A stretch of 8,169 bases of DNA, from assembly GCA_016288175.1 (NCBI GenBank), contig JAEEYN010000215.1, forward strand, positions 1-8,169. The letters run 5' to 3'. Every line of letters starts with the position of its first letter. Position 1 is the first letter of the stretch. Shown here one piece after another: positions 1-7,112 of this stretch. Both the position numbers and the translations under genes were made by a program. The notes under the pieces were generated by a model. It was not told the origin of the DNA and did not search any database. It saw only the letters and a list, made by a program, of their open reading frames with translations. Source of the DNA: Bacillota bacterium (GTDB lineage Bacteria > Bacillota > Clostridia > Christensenellales > CAG-138).

Positions 1-1001
<1,001 letters not shown>

Positions 1002-1025
1002 ACTCTCTTTTTCTCCGTGCTGTTA

Positions 1026-3035
1026 TCAGATATCGAGATCGGCAACGAGCTTGCTGTTCTTTTCGATGAATTCGCGCCTCGGCTCGACGCGGTCGCCCAT
1101 GAGGAGGGTGAAGACCTCGTCCGCGAGCATCGCGTCGTCCATCGTGACCTGGAGCATGATGCGCTTGTCGGGATCCATGGTCGTATCCCAAAGCTGCTCC
1201 GGGTTCATTTCGCCGAGACCTTTATAGCGCTGGACCGTGATGCGGTCGCGGCCGATCTCGTCGAGCGTGCGGTTCAGCTCCTCGTCGGAATAGACGTATT
1301 TTTCGATATTCGCCTTCTTGATGAGGTAGAGCGGGGGCTGCGCGATGTAGACATAGCCCTTCTCGATCATCGGCCGCATGTGGCGGTAGAAGAAGGTCAG
1401 AAGCAGGGTGCGGATATGGCTGCCGTCGACGTCGGCATCGGTCATGCAGATGATCTTGTGGTAGCGGAGCTTCGTTTCGTCGAAATCCGCGTCCATGCCC
1501 GCGCCGAACGCCGTGATCATGCACTTGATCTCCGCGTTGCCGAGGACCTTGTCAAGGCGGGTCTTTTCAACGTTCAGGATCTTGCCGCGAAGGGGCAGGA
1601 TCGCCTGAAAATGCCTGTCGCGCCCTTCCTTCGCGGAGCCGCCTGCGGAATCGCCCTCGACGATGAACAGCTCGCATTTCGCGGGATCCTTTTCGGAGCA
1701 GTCGGCAAGCTTGCCGGGCAGCGCAGCGGAATCGAGAACGGATTTGCGCCGCGTCATATCCCTCGCCTTGCGCGCCGCCTCCCTTGCGCGGCTCGCGGCA
1801 AGGCATTTGTCGAGGATCAGCTTCGCCTGTGCGGGGTTTTCTTCGAGGTAGGTCGTCAGCCCGTTTGCAACGGCATTGTCCACGAGAGAGCGGATATAGG
1901 CGTTTCCGAGCTTGGTTTTGGTCTGACCTTCGAACTGGGGCTCCGTGAGCTTGACGCTGATGATCGCGGAAAGGCCCTCGCGGATATCGTCGCCGGAAAG
2001 ATTGGGGTCGTTGTCCTTGAGGATCTTGAACTTCCGTGCGTAATCGTTGACGACGCGGGTCATCGCGGCGCGGAAGCCGACAAGGTGGCTGCCGCCTTCG
2101 ATCGTATTGATATTGTTCGCGTAGGTGAAGACGTTCTCGTTATAGCCGTCGTTGTACTGCAGCGCGACCTCCACCGTTGCCGTTTCGAGCGGATCGCCCG
2201 TCTTCGAAGCGGTGAAATAGATCGGATCGGGGTGCAGGACCTCTTTGTTTTTGTTGATGTAGCGGACGTACTCGACGATGCCGCCCTCGAAATGGAACTT
2301 ATCCCTGCGGCTGTACGGCTTCTTTTCGCCGTTCTCCCCGAGGTTCTCGTGCCCGGGGATCGGCCGCTCGTCCGTCACTACGATCGTCACGCCGCCGTTT
2401 AGGAACGCGAGCTCGCGGAGACGGCGCACGACGACGTCGTATTCGTAATCCACCTCGTCGAAGATCGTCTCATCCGGAACGAAGTGGATGCTCGTGCCGT
2501 GCTCGGCGGGATCGCATTCGCCGACGATCTCGACCTCGCTGGTTTTGACGCCGCGGGAGCAGGTCTGGCGATAGATCTTTCCGCCGCGGCGGACCTCCGC
2601 GACAAGCTCGACGGAGAGCGCGTTGACGACCGAGAGACCGACGCCGTGCAGACCGCCGGAGACCTTGTAGCCGCTGCCGCCGAATTTACCGCCGGCGTGG
2701 AGCATCGTCAGCGCGACCTCGAGCGCGGATTTGCCGGTCTTCGGATGGATATCCACCGGGATGCCGCGGCCGTTGTCGACGACCGTGATGGAGTTGTCCG
2801 CGTGGATCGTGACGTAGATATGGGTGCAGTAGCCCGCCATCGCTTCGTCGATCGCGTTGTCCACGATTTCGTAAACGAGGTGGTGCAGGCCGCGCGAATC
2901 GGTGGAGCCGATGTACATGCCGGGGCGGCGGCGCACTGCTTCAAGGCCCTCGAGGACCTGGATCTGCGATGCGTCGTATTCGCCGCCCTGCGGGGCTTCG
3001 ATTTCGTTCGGGATTTCGTTTTCGTTGATTTCCAC
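1026..3035 (-). CDS. gyrB: DNA gyrase subunit B (ATPase subunit), GTG start preferred
   Basis: GyrB supplies ATP hydrolysis for supercoiling and holds the Mg2+-binding TOPRIM domain used in DNA cleavage. Counting from the GTG start (669 aa), the GHKL ATPase domain shows the catalytic Glu56 in YEIVDNAIDEA, DNGRGIP at about 87-93 and GGLHGVG near 127-133. The TOPRIM domain shows VEGDSAGGSAKEGRDR near 459-474 and TDADVDGSH near 532-540. The tail has QRYKGLGEMNPEQLW near 602-616. The E. coli-type insert is absent, as in Gram-positive GyrB; the length is slightly above the usual 635-650 aa. The reading frame also allows a TTG start at 3056, 7 codons upstream. That TTG has no Shine-Dalgarno site, whereas the GTG at 3033-3035 has GGAG six bases before it, so I prefer the GTG. 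The N-terminus carries about 12 more residues than B. subtilis GyrB and is Glu/Asn-rich. It sits in an operon with recF upstream (48 nt gap) and gyrA downstream. Confidence 0.97.
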   Translation of the reverse strand: MEINENEIPNEIEAPQGGEYDASQIQVLEGLEAVRRRPGMYIGSTDSRGLHHLVYEIVDNAIDEAMAGYCTHIYVTIHADNSITVVDNGRGIPVDIHPKTGKSALEVALTMLHAGGKFGGSGYKVSGGLHGVGLSVVNALSVELVAEVRRGGKIYRQTCSRGVKTSEVEIVGECDPAEHGTSIHFVPDETIFDEVDYEYDVVVRRLRELAFLNGGVTIVVTDERPIPGHENLGENGEKKPYSRRDKFHFEGGIVEYVRYINKNKEVLHPDPIYFTASKTGDPLETATVEVALQYNDGYNENVFTYANNINTIEGGSHLVGFRAAMTRVVNDYARKFKILKDNDPNLSGDDIREGLSAIISVKLTEPQFEGQTKTKLGNAYIRSLVDNAVANGLTTYLEENPAQAKLILDKCLAASRAREAARKARDMTRRKSVLDSAALPGKLADCSEKDPAKCELFIVEGDSAGGSAKEGRDRHFQAILPLRGKILNVEKTRLDKVLGNAEIKCMITAFGAGMDADFDETKLRYHKIICMTDADVDGSHIRTLLLTFFYRHMRPMIEKGYVYIAQPPLYLIKKANIEKYVYSDEELNRTLDEIGRDRITVQRYKGLGEMNPEQLWDTTMDPDKRIMLQVTMDDAMLADEVFTLLMGDRVEPRREFIEKNSKLVADLDI

Positions 3036-3045
3036 AGTCTTCTCC
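3036..3045 (-). promoter_or_regulatory. Ribosome binding site that decides the gyrB start
   Basis: On the minus strand GGAGAAGACT lies directly before the GTG at 3033-3035. GGAG (3042-3045) is six bases from that GTG, which is ideal spacing. The site lies inside the longer reading frame that would start at TTG 3056, and the TTG itself has only AT-rich sequence before it. Confidence 0.7.
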
Positions 3046-3083
3046 GTTATATTCAAAAATTAATAAACGATCTTAAGGCGCGG

Positions 3084-4190
3084 TCAGACCCGCGCGAGTT
3101 TCCCGCCCGCGCATTCGAAAACCGTCATGTTCGGGACCTCTTCGAGCCCTTCGAGGGACGTCGTCGTCAGAAAACACTGGCAGTCGAAGGCGGAGGATAA
3201 AAGCTCCCTCTGGCGGTCGCCGTCGAGCTCCGAAAGCACGTCGTCGAGGAGCAGCACCGGCGCTTCGCCCTTTTCATTGCGCATGAGGGCGAGCTCCGAA
3301 AGCTTCATGCTGAGCGCCGCCGTGCGCTGCTGGCCCTGGGAGCCGAAGGTGCGGACGTCGTGCCCGTCGAGCAGGATGCCGATGTCGTCCCTGTGCGGGC
3401 CGCGCGTCGTGAAGCCGCGGCGGATATCCTCCTGGCGGGAGTTGTAGAGCGCCGAATTGAGCGCCGTGCGGACGTCCCCGCGGTCGCCGTCGGGGAAGGG
3501 GACGTTCGGCTTATAGAAGGCGAAAAGCTCCTCGCGCCCGCCGGTGATGCGGCGGTTGATGTCCCGAGCGAGGGTGCTGAGCTCATCCATGAATTCGCGG
3601 CGGACGAGCATGATGTCCCCGCCGAGCTCCGTCAGCTGGTCATCCCACATGTCGAGCATGCCGGGATCCGGCGGAAGCCCCGTTTCGAGCCCCGAGCGGA
3701 GCAGTGCGCCCCGCTGTTTGAGTGCGGCGTTGTATTGCTGAAGGCGGTAAAAGAACGCGGGCCGGAGCTGGCAGAGCTCCATATCCATGAAGCGGCGGCG
3801 CTCCTCCGGCGAATCCTTCACGAGCGAAAGATCCTCCGGCGAAAACAGCACCGTGTTCAGAACGCCCATGAGCTCGCCGATGCGGCGGACCTGCTGGCCG
3901 TCGATCAGGATCTGCTTCCCATCGCGGCGAAATTTGAATTCGATCTTCCGCCTTCCGCTGCGGCTTTCGAGCTCGAGCCCGACGTACGCGCCGGAGGAAG
4001 CCATGTTGATGAGGTCCTGATCGCGCCGCGTGCGGAAGCTCCGCCCGATCGCGCAAAGGCAGATCGCCTCGAGGATATTCGTCTTGCCGGCGGCGTTCGG
4101 ACCGACGATGACATTGAGCTTCGGCTGCGGGTCGAAGCGCAGTTCATCATAGCTTCTGTATGAAAAAAGCCGGATGCCTGTGATGAGCAA
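3084..4190 (-). CDS. recF: DNA replication and repair protein RecF
   Basis: RecF is an SMC/ABC-like ATPase that, with RecO and RecR, loads RecA at single-strand gaps during replication repair. The 368-aa product is the usual length. Walker A is GPNAAGKT at residues 30-37. The ABC signature is GSQGQQR at 283-289. Walker B is VLLLDD at 312-317, followed by the D-loop VLSELD. The N-terminal motif ITGIRLFSYRSY is typical of the family. The start is a TTG at 4188-4190, supported by a very strong Shine-Dalgarno site (GGAGGAGG) six bases upstream. It is the first gene of the recF-gyrB-gyrA operon and is driven by the promoter at 4239-4267. The usual preceding genes dnaA, dnaN and the small S4-domain gene are absent; the neighbour is a divergent thioesterase gene. 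Identity is certain; only the start codon is inferred. Confidence 0.97.
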   Translation of the reverse strand: MLITGIRLFSYRSYDELRFDPQPKLNVIVGPNAAGKTNILEAICLCAIGRSFRTRRDQDLINMASSGAYVGLELESRSGRRKIEFKFRRDGKQILIDGQQVRRIGELMGVLNTVLFSPEDLSLVKDSPEERRRFMDMELCQLRPAFFYRLQQYNAALKQRGALLRSGLETGLPPDPGMLDMWDDQLTELGGDIMLVRREFMDELSTLARDINRRITGGREELFAFYKPNVPFPDGDRGDVRTALNSALYNSRQEDIRRGFTTRGPHRDDIGILLDGHDVRTFGSQGQQRTAALSMKLSELALMRNEKGEAPVLLLDDVLSELDGDRQRELLSSAFDCQCFLTTTSLEGLEEVPNMTVFECAGGKLARV

Positions 4191-4196
4191 AACGAA

Positions 4197-4204
4197 CCTC
4201 CTCC
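4197..4204 (-). promoter_or_regulatory. Strong ribosome binding site for the recF TTG start
   Basis: The minus strand carries GGAGGAGG, then six bases (TTCGTT), then TTG. An ATG further upstream (near 4228) is out of frame with recF, so this site fixes the TTG as the start. Confidence 0.8.
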
Positions 4205-4238
4205 AAGGGGCTTTTGAGCGAAAAACTCATACACAGTC

Positions 4239-4267
4239 ATTATATCACAAACCACCTGAATTTGCAA
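4239..4267 (-). promoter_or_regulatory. Sigma-A promoter of the recF-gyrB-gyrA operon
   Basis: Read on the minus strand, a -35 TTGCAA (4262-4267) is followed after exactly 17 bases by a perfect -10 TATAAT (4239-4244). The -10 is preceded by TG one base upstream, an extended -10. Transcription would begin near 4232, giving a leader of about 42 nt before the recF TTG. The near-consensus boxes suggest strong constitutive expression. Confidence 0.82.
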
Positions 4268-4315
4268 TAGCGTATAAATATAATAAGGAAAGAAATACGG
4301 TCAAAACGGCCCTTC

Positions 4316-4337
4316 GGGAGCGATCGCGCCCCTTTTT
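4316..4337 (+). terminator. Weak terminator-like hairpin between the divergent promoters
   Basis: GGGAGC at 4316-4321 can pair with GCGCCC (one A-G mismatch) around the palindrome GCGATCGC (4320-4327), and CTTTTT follows. The shape is that of a small intrinsic terminator on the plus strand. It lies between the recF promoter and the thioesterase promoter, where nothing obvious needs terminating. A lone TATAAT on the plus strand at 4279-4284 has no good -35 at the right distance. This may be chance in GC-rich DNA. Confidence 0.25.
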
Positions 4338-4348
4338 CAAGGCAAAAC

Positions 4349-4378
4349 TTGACAAAACGGGGAGCGAAAGTCTATACT
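4349..4378 (+). promoter_or_regulatory. Sigma-A promoter of the thioesterase gene
   Basis: A perfect -35 TTGACA (4349-4354) is followed after 18 bases by TATACT (4373-4378). Transcription would begin near 4385, only about 40 nt before the start codon. The promoter lies inside an upstream in-frame extension of the reading frame, which argues against translation starting further upstream. Confidence 0.78.
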
Positions 4379-4389
4379 TTCCGAAGGGT

Positions 4390-4408
4390 CCGGGCGCGGG
4401 ACGCCCGG
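4390..4408 (+). other. GC hairpin at the 5' end of the thioesterase mRNA
   Basis: CCGGGCG (4390-4396) pairs perfectly with CGCCCGG (4402-4408) around the loop CGGGA. The stem ends one base before the Shine-Dalgarno sequence GGAGGGG (4410-4416). It may protect the 5' end or affect ribosome access. The structure is read from sequence; the role is inference. Confidence 0.5.
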
Positions 4409-4425
4409 CGGAGGGGAAGACGGCG

Positions 4426-5157
4426 ATGACAGGCGTTTACACAAAGGAATTTTCGGTCACTCCCGGCAGCGCGGATCACGCGGGCCGGCTCTCATATCAC
4501 GGCGCGCTGACGGTATTCATGGACGCCGCGGCGGAGCACGGGGAGCTCCTCGGCGTGGGCTGCGGCGCGATGAGCGAACGGGGTTTGTTCTGGCTCACTG
4601 TCCGAACGAAGCTGCGCTTCTTCGAGAGGCCGCGCATCGGCGAAAAGACGCTCGTCGTGACCTGGCCGGAGCCGGCGGGGAAGATCCGCTGCAACAGGAG
4701 CTACGAGCTGCGCAGCGCGGACGGCGAAAGGCTCCTCGTTTCCGGCAAGACGGAGTGGGCGGTCTTCGATCTCAAAAAGCAGTCCGTCGTTCCGGTCGCC
4801 GGCGTTTTCCCCGAAAGCACGGTTTTTCCCGAAAAAACCGCCGTGGAGCAGCCCTTCGCGCGGGCAGCGGACGATTTCGAAACTGCGGAGGTTTTGGGCG
4901 AATACACCGTCCGTTCGACGGATATCGACCTCGGCATGCATATGAACAACGTCGCCTATCCGCGCGCTGTGCTCGGCGCGTTTTCCTGCGCGGTGCTCGA
5001 CGCGCTTTCTCCCAAGGGGATCGAGGTGCTCTTCAAGCGCCCCTGCTTCGAGGGCGACCGCCTTGTTTTCCGCAAAAAAGAGGACGAAAACGCGATCGGC
5101 ATCCGCGTTTCCCGCGGGGAGGAAAGCGTGTTCTTCATGCGGCTCGAACTGCAATAA
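4426..5157 (+). CDS. Acyl-ACP thioesterase, FatA/FatB-like (double hotdog)
   Basis: The family hydrolyses acyl-acyl-carrier-protein to release free fatty acids in the cytoplasm. The 243-aa length suits bacterial members. The first hotdog repeat (about 5-125) has MDAAAEHGELLG near 32-43, then FWLTVRTKLRFFERPRIGE and a VTWPEPAGK stretch, both family hallmarks. The second hotdog repeat holds STDIDLGMHMNNVAY (164-178). This matches the plant active-site stretch DLDVNQHVNN, with His172 and Asp168 kept but Gly170 in place of the usual Asn. A later segment, FKRPCFEGD, keeps Cys207, while the Glu found in plant enzymes before that Cys appears as Pro206. The start is ATG at 4426, nine bases after GGAGGGG. 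The frame stays open upstream to 4174, but that part covers the promoter and overlaps recF. It is divergent from recF. Family assignment is firm; chain-length specificity, and whether the altered site hydrolyses normally, cannot be read here. Confidence 0.88.
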   Translation: MTGVYTKEFSVTPGSADHAGRLSYHGALTVFMDAAAEHGELLGVGCGAMSERGLFWLTVRTKLRFFERPRIGEKTLVVTWPEPAGKIRCNRSYELRSADGERLLVSGKTEWAVFDLKKQSVVPVAGVFPESTVFPEKTAVEQPFARAADDFETAEVLGEYTVRSTDIDLGMHMNNVAYPRAVLGAFSCAVLDALSPKGIEVLFKRPCFEGDRLVFRKKEDENAIGIRVSRGEESVFFMRLELQ

Positions 5158-5175
5158 AAATGTCGCTTTTTTTGC
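5151..5175 (+). terminator. Weak A/T hairpin after the thioesterase gene
   Basis: GCAA and AAAAA around a bulged T can pair with TTTTTTTGC across the loop TGTCGC, beginning within the last codons of the thioesterase gene. The stem is nearly all A-T, so termination would be weak, and some transcription may continue into the mgtE leader. Confidence 0.3.
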
Positions 5176-5184
5176 ATTCCGGGG

Positions 5185-5214
5185 TTGACAGAACGGCGGC
5201 TCCGTGTGTATACT
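5185..5214 (+). promoter_or_regulatory. Sigma-A promoter of the mgtE leader
   Basis: A perfect -35 TTGACA (5185-5190) is followed after 18 bases by TATACT (5209-5214), with TGTG just before the -10. Transcription would begin near 5221, giving a leader of about 233 nt before the mgtE ATG. Its boxes and spacing match those of the thioesterase promoter upstream. Confidence 0.78.
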
Positions 5215-5220
5215 GAAAAG

Positions 5221-5453
5221 CGGTGCGGGGTCTCTCGCGCGGCGAAAATAAAATCGAAAAGGAGTTTAGTATGGAAGCTGATGGCAGCATAAGCGCCGAC
5301 GTTCCGGGTCGAAGCCGGAAGGCCTGCGGGCGCGGTGAAAACAAAAGCCGGCTGTTCGGAGCTTTCATGATAAGCTCCGCGAACCGGCAATAAATCATTT
5401 CATCCGCTGCGGCCGAAAAGCGCTTCTTCGGTGCCGTTCCATCAAAAGGGACA
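5221..5453 (+). promoter_or_regulatory. Long structured 5' leader of mgtE
   Basis: This stretch between promoter and mgtE folds by eye into a series of hairpins. GCTG/CAGC lies at 5277-5288. TTCCGG/CCGGAA (5302-5320) is enclosed by GCGCC/GGCGC (5293-5297 with 5329-5333). A long stem at 5347-5388 is built from GCCG/CGGC, GTTC/GAAC and GGAGCTT/AAGCTCC with loop TCATGAT. Another stem spans 5410-5436. A small GUUCC/GGGAC hairpin (5436-5452) covers the only Shine-Dalgarno-like bases before mgtE, AAAAGGG at 5444-5450. No hairpin is followed by a U-tract, so control at translation start or by Rho fits better than intrinsic termination. The M-box Mg2+ riboswitch often found before mgtE is not recognisable. 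Most of the leader also encodes the small ORF at 5271-5393. Folding was done by eye and the regulatory role is inferred. Confidence 0.55.
5271..5393 (+). CDS. Possible leader peptide (40 aa) upstream of mgtE
   Basis: A short ORF starts with ATG six bases after GGAG in the context AAAAGGAG, one of the best ribosome binding sites in the window and clearly better than that of mgtE. The peptide begins MEADGSISADVPGRSRKACG and ends with SSANRQ before TAA at 5391-5393. It has an acidic start, a basic middle, no membrane segment and no recognised domain. The last third of the ORF forms the large hairpin at 5347-5388, so a translating ribosome would melt it. The frame is the same as mgtE, with 20 sense codons between the TAA and the mgtE ATG. 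Codon choice is less biased than in neighbours (two ATA, one CGA), as expected for a leader or chance ORF. It could be a regulatory leader peptide, the remnant of a longer N-terminus, or chance. I do not recognise a homologue. Confidence 0.4.
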   Translation: MEADGSISADVPGRSRKACGRGENKSRLFGAFMISSANRQ

Positions 5454-6848
5454 ATGGCAGCATTATCAATGGATCTTTCACAAACGGTCGAAACCCTTCT
5501 CGAACGCAAGCAGTATAACAGCGTCCGGGATATTTTGGTGACGGTCAACGCGGCGGATATCGCCGTGATCTTCGAAGATCAGCCCGCGGATCGGCTGATG
5601 CGCCTTTTCCGTCTGCTCCCGAAGGAGCTTGCGGCGGACGTTTTCGTCGAAATGGATCCCGATCTGCAGCAGGAGCTGATCAACGGATTCTCCGATAAGG
5701 AGCTTTCCGAAATCCTCAACGAAATGTACGATGACGACGCGGCGGACCTCGTCGACGAGATGCCGGCGAACGTTGTCAACCGAATTTTAAAGCAGGCGGA
5801 TCCCGAGATGCGCCGAACGATCAACGAGCTTCTGAAGTATCCCGAGGACAGCGCCGGGTCGATCATGACGACGGATTTCGTCGATCTCAAGCCGACGATG
5901 ACGGCCAAGGAAGCGATCGACAACATCCGCAAAACGGGCGTCGACAAGGAGACGATCGAAACCTGCTACGTGACCGAAAAGCGCAAGCTGATCGGTACCG
6001 TCACCCTCCGCGAGCTCGTTCTCGCGAAGGAGGACGCCCTCGTTTCCGAGCTGATGGACGAAAACTTCATCGCCGCCGAAACGAAGGAGGACAGCGAGGC
6101 CGTCGCGGATATGTTCGCGAAATACGACCTTCTGAGCATCCCGGTCGTGGACAGCGAGATGCGCCTCGTCGGCATCGTGACCGTCGACGACGCGATCGAC
6201 GTTATCCGCGAGGAGGCGACGGAGGATATCGAAAAGATGGCGGCTATCACGCCCTCCGACAAGCCCTATCCCCGCCTTTCCGTATTCGAGCTTTATAAAA
6301 ACCGTATCCCGTGGCTGATGCTGCTGATGATCTCCGCGACCTTCACCCAGCTCATCATCCGCGGCTTCGAGGACGCGCTCGGCAAGGTCGTGCTGCTCAC
6401 GGCGTATATCCCGATGATCATGGACACCGGCGGCAACTCCGGCAGCCAGGCTTCGGTAACGATCATCCGCAGCATCTCACTCGGCGAGATCGAATTCAAG
6501 GATATCTTCAAGGTCATCTTCAAGGAATTCCGCGTTGCGATCATGTGCGGCGCGACCCTTGCGCTTCTCTGCTTCGGCAAGCTGATGCTGATCGACGGCC
6601 TTCCCGCCGTCGGCGCAATAGCGATCGCGCTGACCGTTTCCGGAACGCTCTTTGTAACGGTCATCCTCGCAAAATTCTTCGGCTGCACGCTGCCGCTGCT
6701 CGTCAAAAAGATCGGCCTCGATCCCGCGGTCATGGCGAGCCCGATGATCACGACCGTCGTCGACGCGCTCTCGCTTCTCGTTTATTTCCTCATTGCCTCG
6801 AATGTCGTGCTTCCGCTTTCGGACCAGATAGCCCGGGCAATGGTATAA
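5454..6848 (+). CDS. mgtE: Magnesium transporter MgtE
   Basis: MgtE is a homodimeric Mg2+-selective channel of the inner membrane, gated by cytoplasmic Mg2+. The 464-aa product has the full family layout. The N-terminal superhelical domain (about 10-132) holds ADVFVEMDPD and YDDDAADLVDEMP. Two CBS domains span roughly 136-258 (AGSIMTTDF; LLSIPVVDSEMRLVGIVTVDDAIDV). A connecting plug helix leads to about five membrane helices from residue 285 on. The pore-region signature PMIMDTGGNSGSQ is at 320-332. GLDPAVMASPMITTVVDALS (421-440) includes Asp423, matching the Mg2+-binding aspartate of the pore in the Thermus thermophilus enzyme. The ATG at 5454 has only a weak site (AAAAGGG, three bases away), and Met6 (5469) has none better. 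Expression may depend on the structured leader. It looks monocistronic: own promoter upstream, terminator 67 nt downstream. A role in Mg2+ uptake is firm; transport of other divalent ions such as Co2+ is possible. Confidence 0.96.
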   Translation: MAALSMDLSQTVETLLERKQYNSVRDILVTVNAADIAVIFEDQPADRLMRLFRLLPKELAADVFVEMDPDLQQELINGFSDKELSEILNEMYDDDAADLVDEMPANVVNRILKQADPEMRRTINELLKYPEDSAGSIMTTDFVDLKPTMTAKEAIDNIRKTGVDKETIETCYVTEKRKLIGTVTLRELVLAKEDALVSELMDENFIAAETKEDSEAVADMFAKYDLLSIPVVDSEMRLVGIVTVDDAIDVIREEATEDIEKMAAITPSDKPYPRLSVFELYKNRIPWLMLLMISATFTQLIIRGFEDALGKVVLLTAYIPMIMDTGGNSGSQASVTIIRSISLGEIEFKDIFKVIFKEFRVAIMCGATLALLCFGKLMLIDGLPAVGAIAIALTVSGTLFVTVILAKFFGCTLPLLVKKIGLDPAVMASPMITTVVDALSLLVYFLIASNVVLPLSDQIARAMV

Positions 6849-6914
6849 CGGGAACCGATAAAGACGCATTTTACCGCAGATTTGTGCGGTGAATAAGTGC
6901 ACAATTCATACAGC

Positions 6915-6951
6915 AAAAAACAGACTGATGATAATAGGATCAGTCTGTTTT
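6915..6951 (+). terminator. Intrinsic terminator after mgtE
   Basis: AAAACAGACTGAT (6917-6929) pairs perfectly over 13 bp with ATCAGTCTGTTTT (6939-6951) across a 9-nt loop. The A-run on the left and T-run on the right let it work in both directions; the longer run (six) is on the minus-strand exit. A smaller hairpin, ACCGCA/TGCGGT (6873-6890), lies between mgtE and this terminator without a U-tract. Confidence 0.8.
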
Positions 6952-6986
6952 CATATTCGGAGTATTGCAAAAACGAGCTGACGATG

Positions 6987-7112
6987 TAATGAAGACGGCA
7001 GTGCTGCTGCCTGATGAAGGCGGACTGCGTCCTGATGAAGACGGCAGCTTCGCCGCCTAATGAAGCGAAGACGCCCCGTTCATTCATTAGCTCCGCAGGA
7101 GCGTCTTCATTT
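6987..7112 (+). repeat. Mosaic of short hairpin units separated by TRATGAAG
   Basis: Four direct units each begin with TAATGAAG or TGATGAAG: 6987-7011, 7012-7032, 7033-7057 and 7058-7077. The first three carry a small GC-rich hairpin: GGCAG/CTGCC, GGAC/GTCC, and GGCAGC/GCCGCC with one mismatch. After 7078 the linker appears inverted (TTCATTCATTA at 7080-7090, then GCGTCTTCATT at 7101-7111) around GCTCC/GGAGC (7090-7102). As a result GAAGACGC in the fourth unit can pair with GCGTCTTC. No reading frame with a ribosome binding site crosses it. It looks like non-coding, hairpin-forming intergenic repeat DNA. I cannot tell from one copy set whether it is mobile or how often it recurs in the genome. 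Confidence 0.7.

Noticed and set aside
1017..2402. A 461-codon open frame on the plus strand opposite gyrB
   Set aside because: gyrB on the minus strand is unmistakable with all motifs. The opposite frame has no recognisable domain and starts inside the gyrB-gyrA junction; it is a typical shadow frame in GC-rich coding DNA.
3360..4163. A 267-codon open frame on the plus strand opposite recF
   Set aside because: It lies wholly antisense to recF, has no ribosome binding site and its composition is that of a reverse-complement shadow.
4174..4425. An 84-residue N-terminal extension of the thioesterase
   Set aside because: The stretch overlaps the start of recF and both divergent promoters, and the internal ATG at 4426 has a strong Shine-Dalgarno site and matches the family's usual N-terminus.
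5385..5410. Resemblance of the mgtE leader to the tetrahydrofolate riboswitch
   Set aside because: A short stretch (AATCATTTCATCCGCT) resembles the 3' part of that riboswitch, and GCGCGGTGAA occurs earlier. The matching 5' strand and core are absent, and mgtE is not a folate gene, so chance is more likely.
5221..5453. M-box (ykoK) Mg2+ riboswitch before mgtE
   Set aside because: It was expected from context, but I cannot find the conserved M-box segments. A covariance-model search should confirm the absence.
6987..7112. CRISPR array
   Set aside because: The repeated part is only about eight bases, the intervals are 20-25 bases of self-complementary sequence, and the orientation flips; none of this fits CRISPR repeats and spacers.
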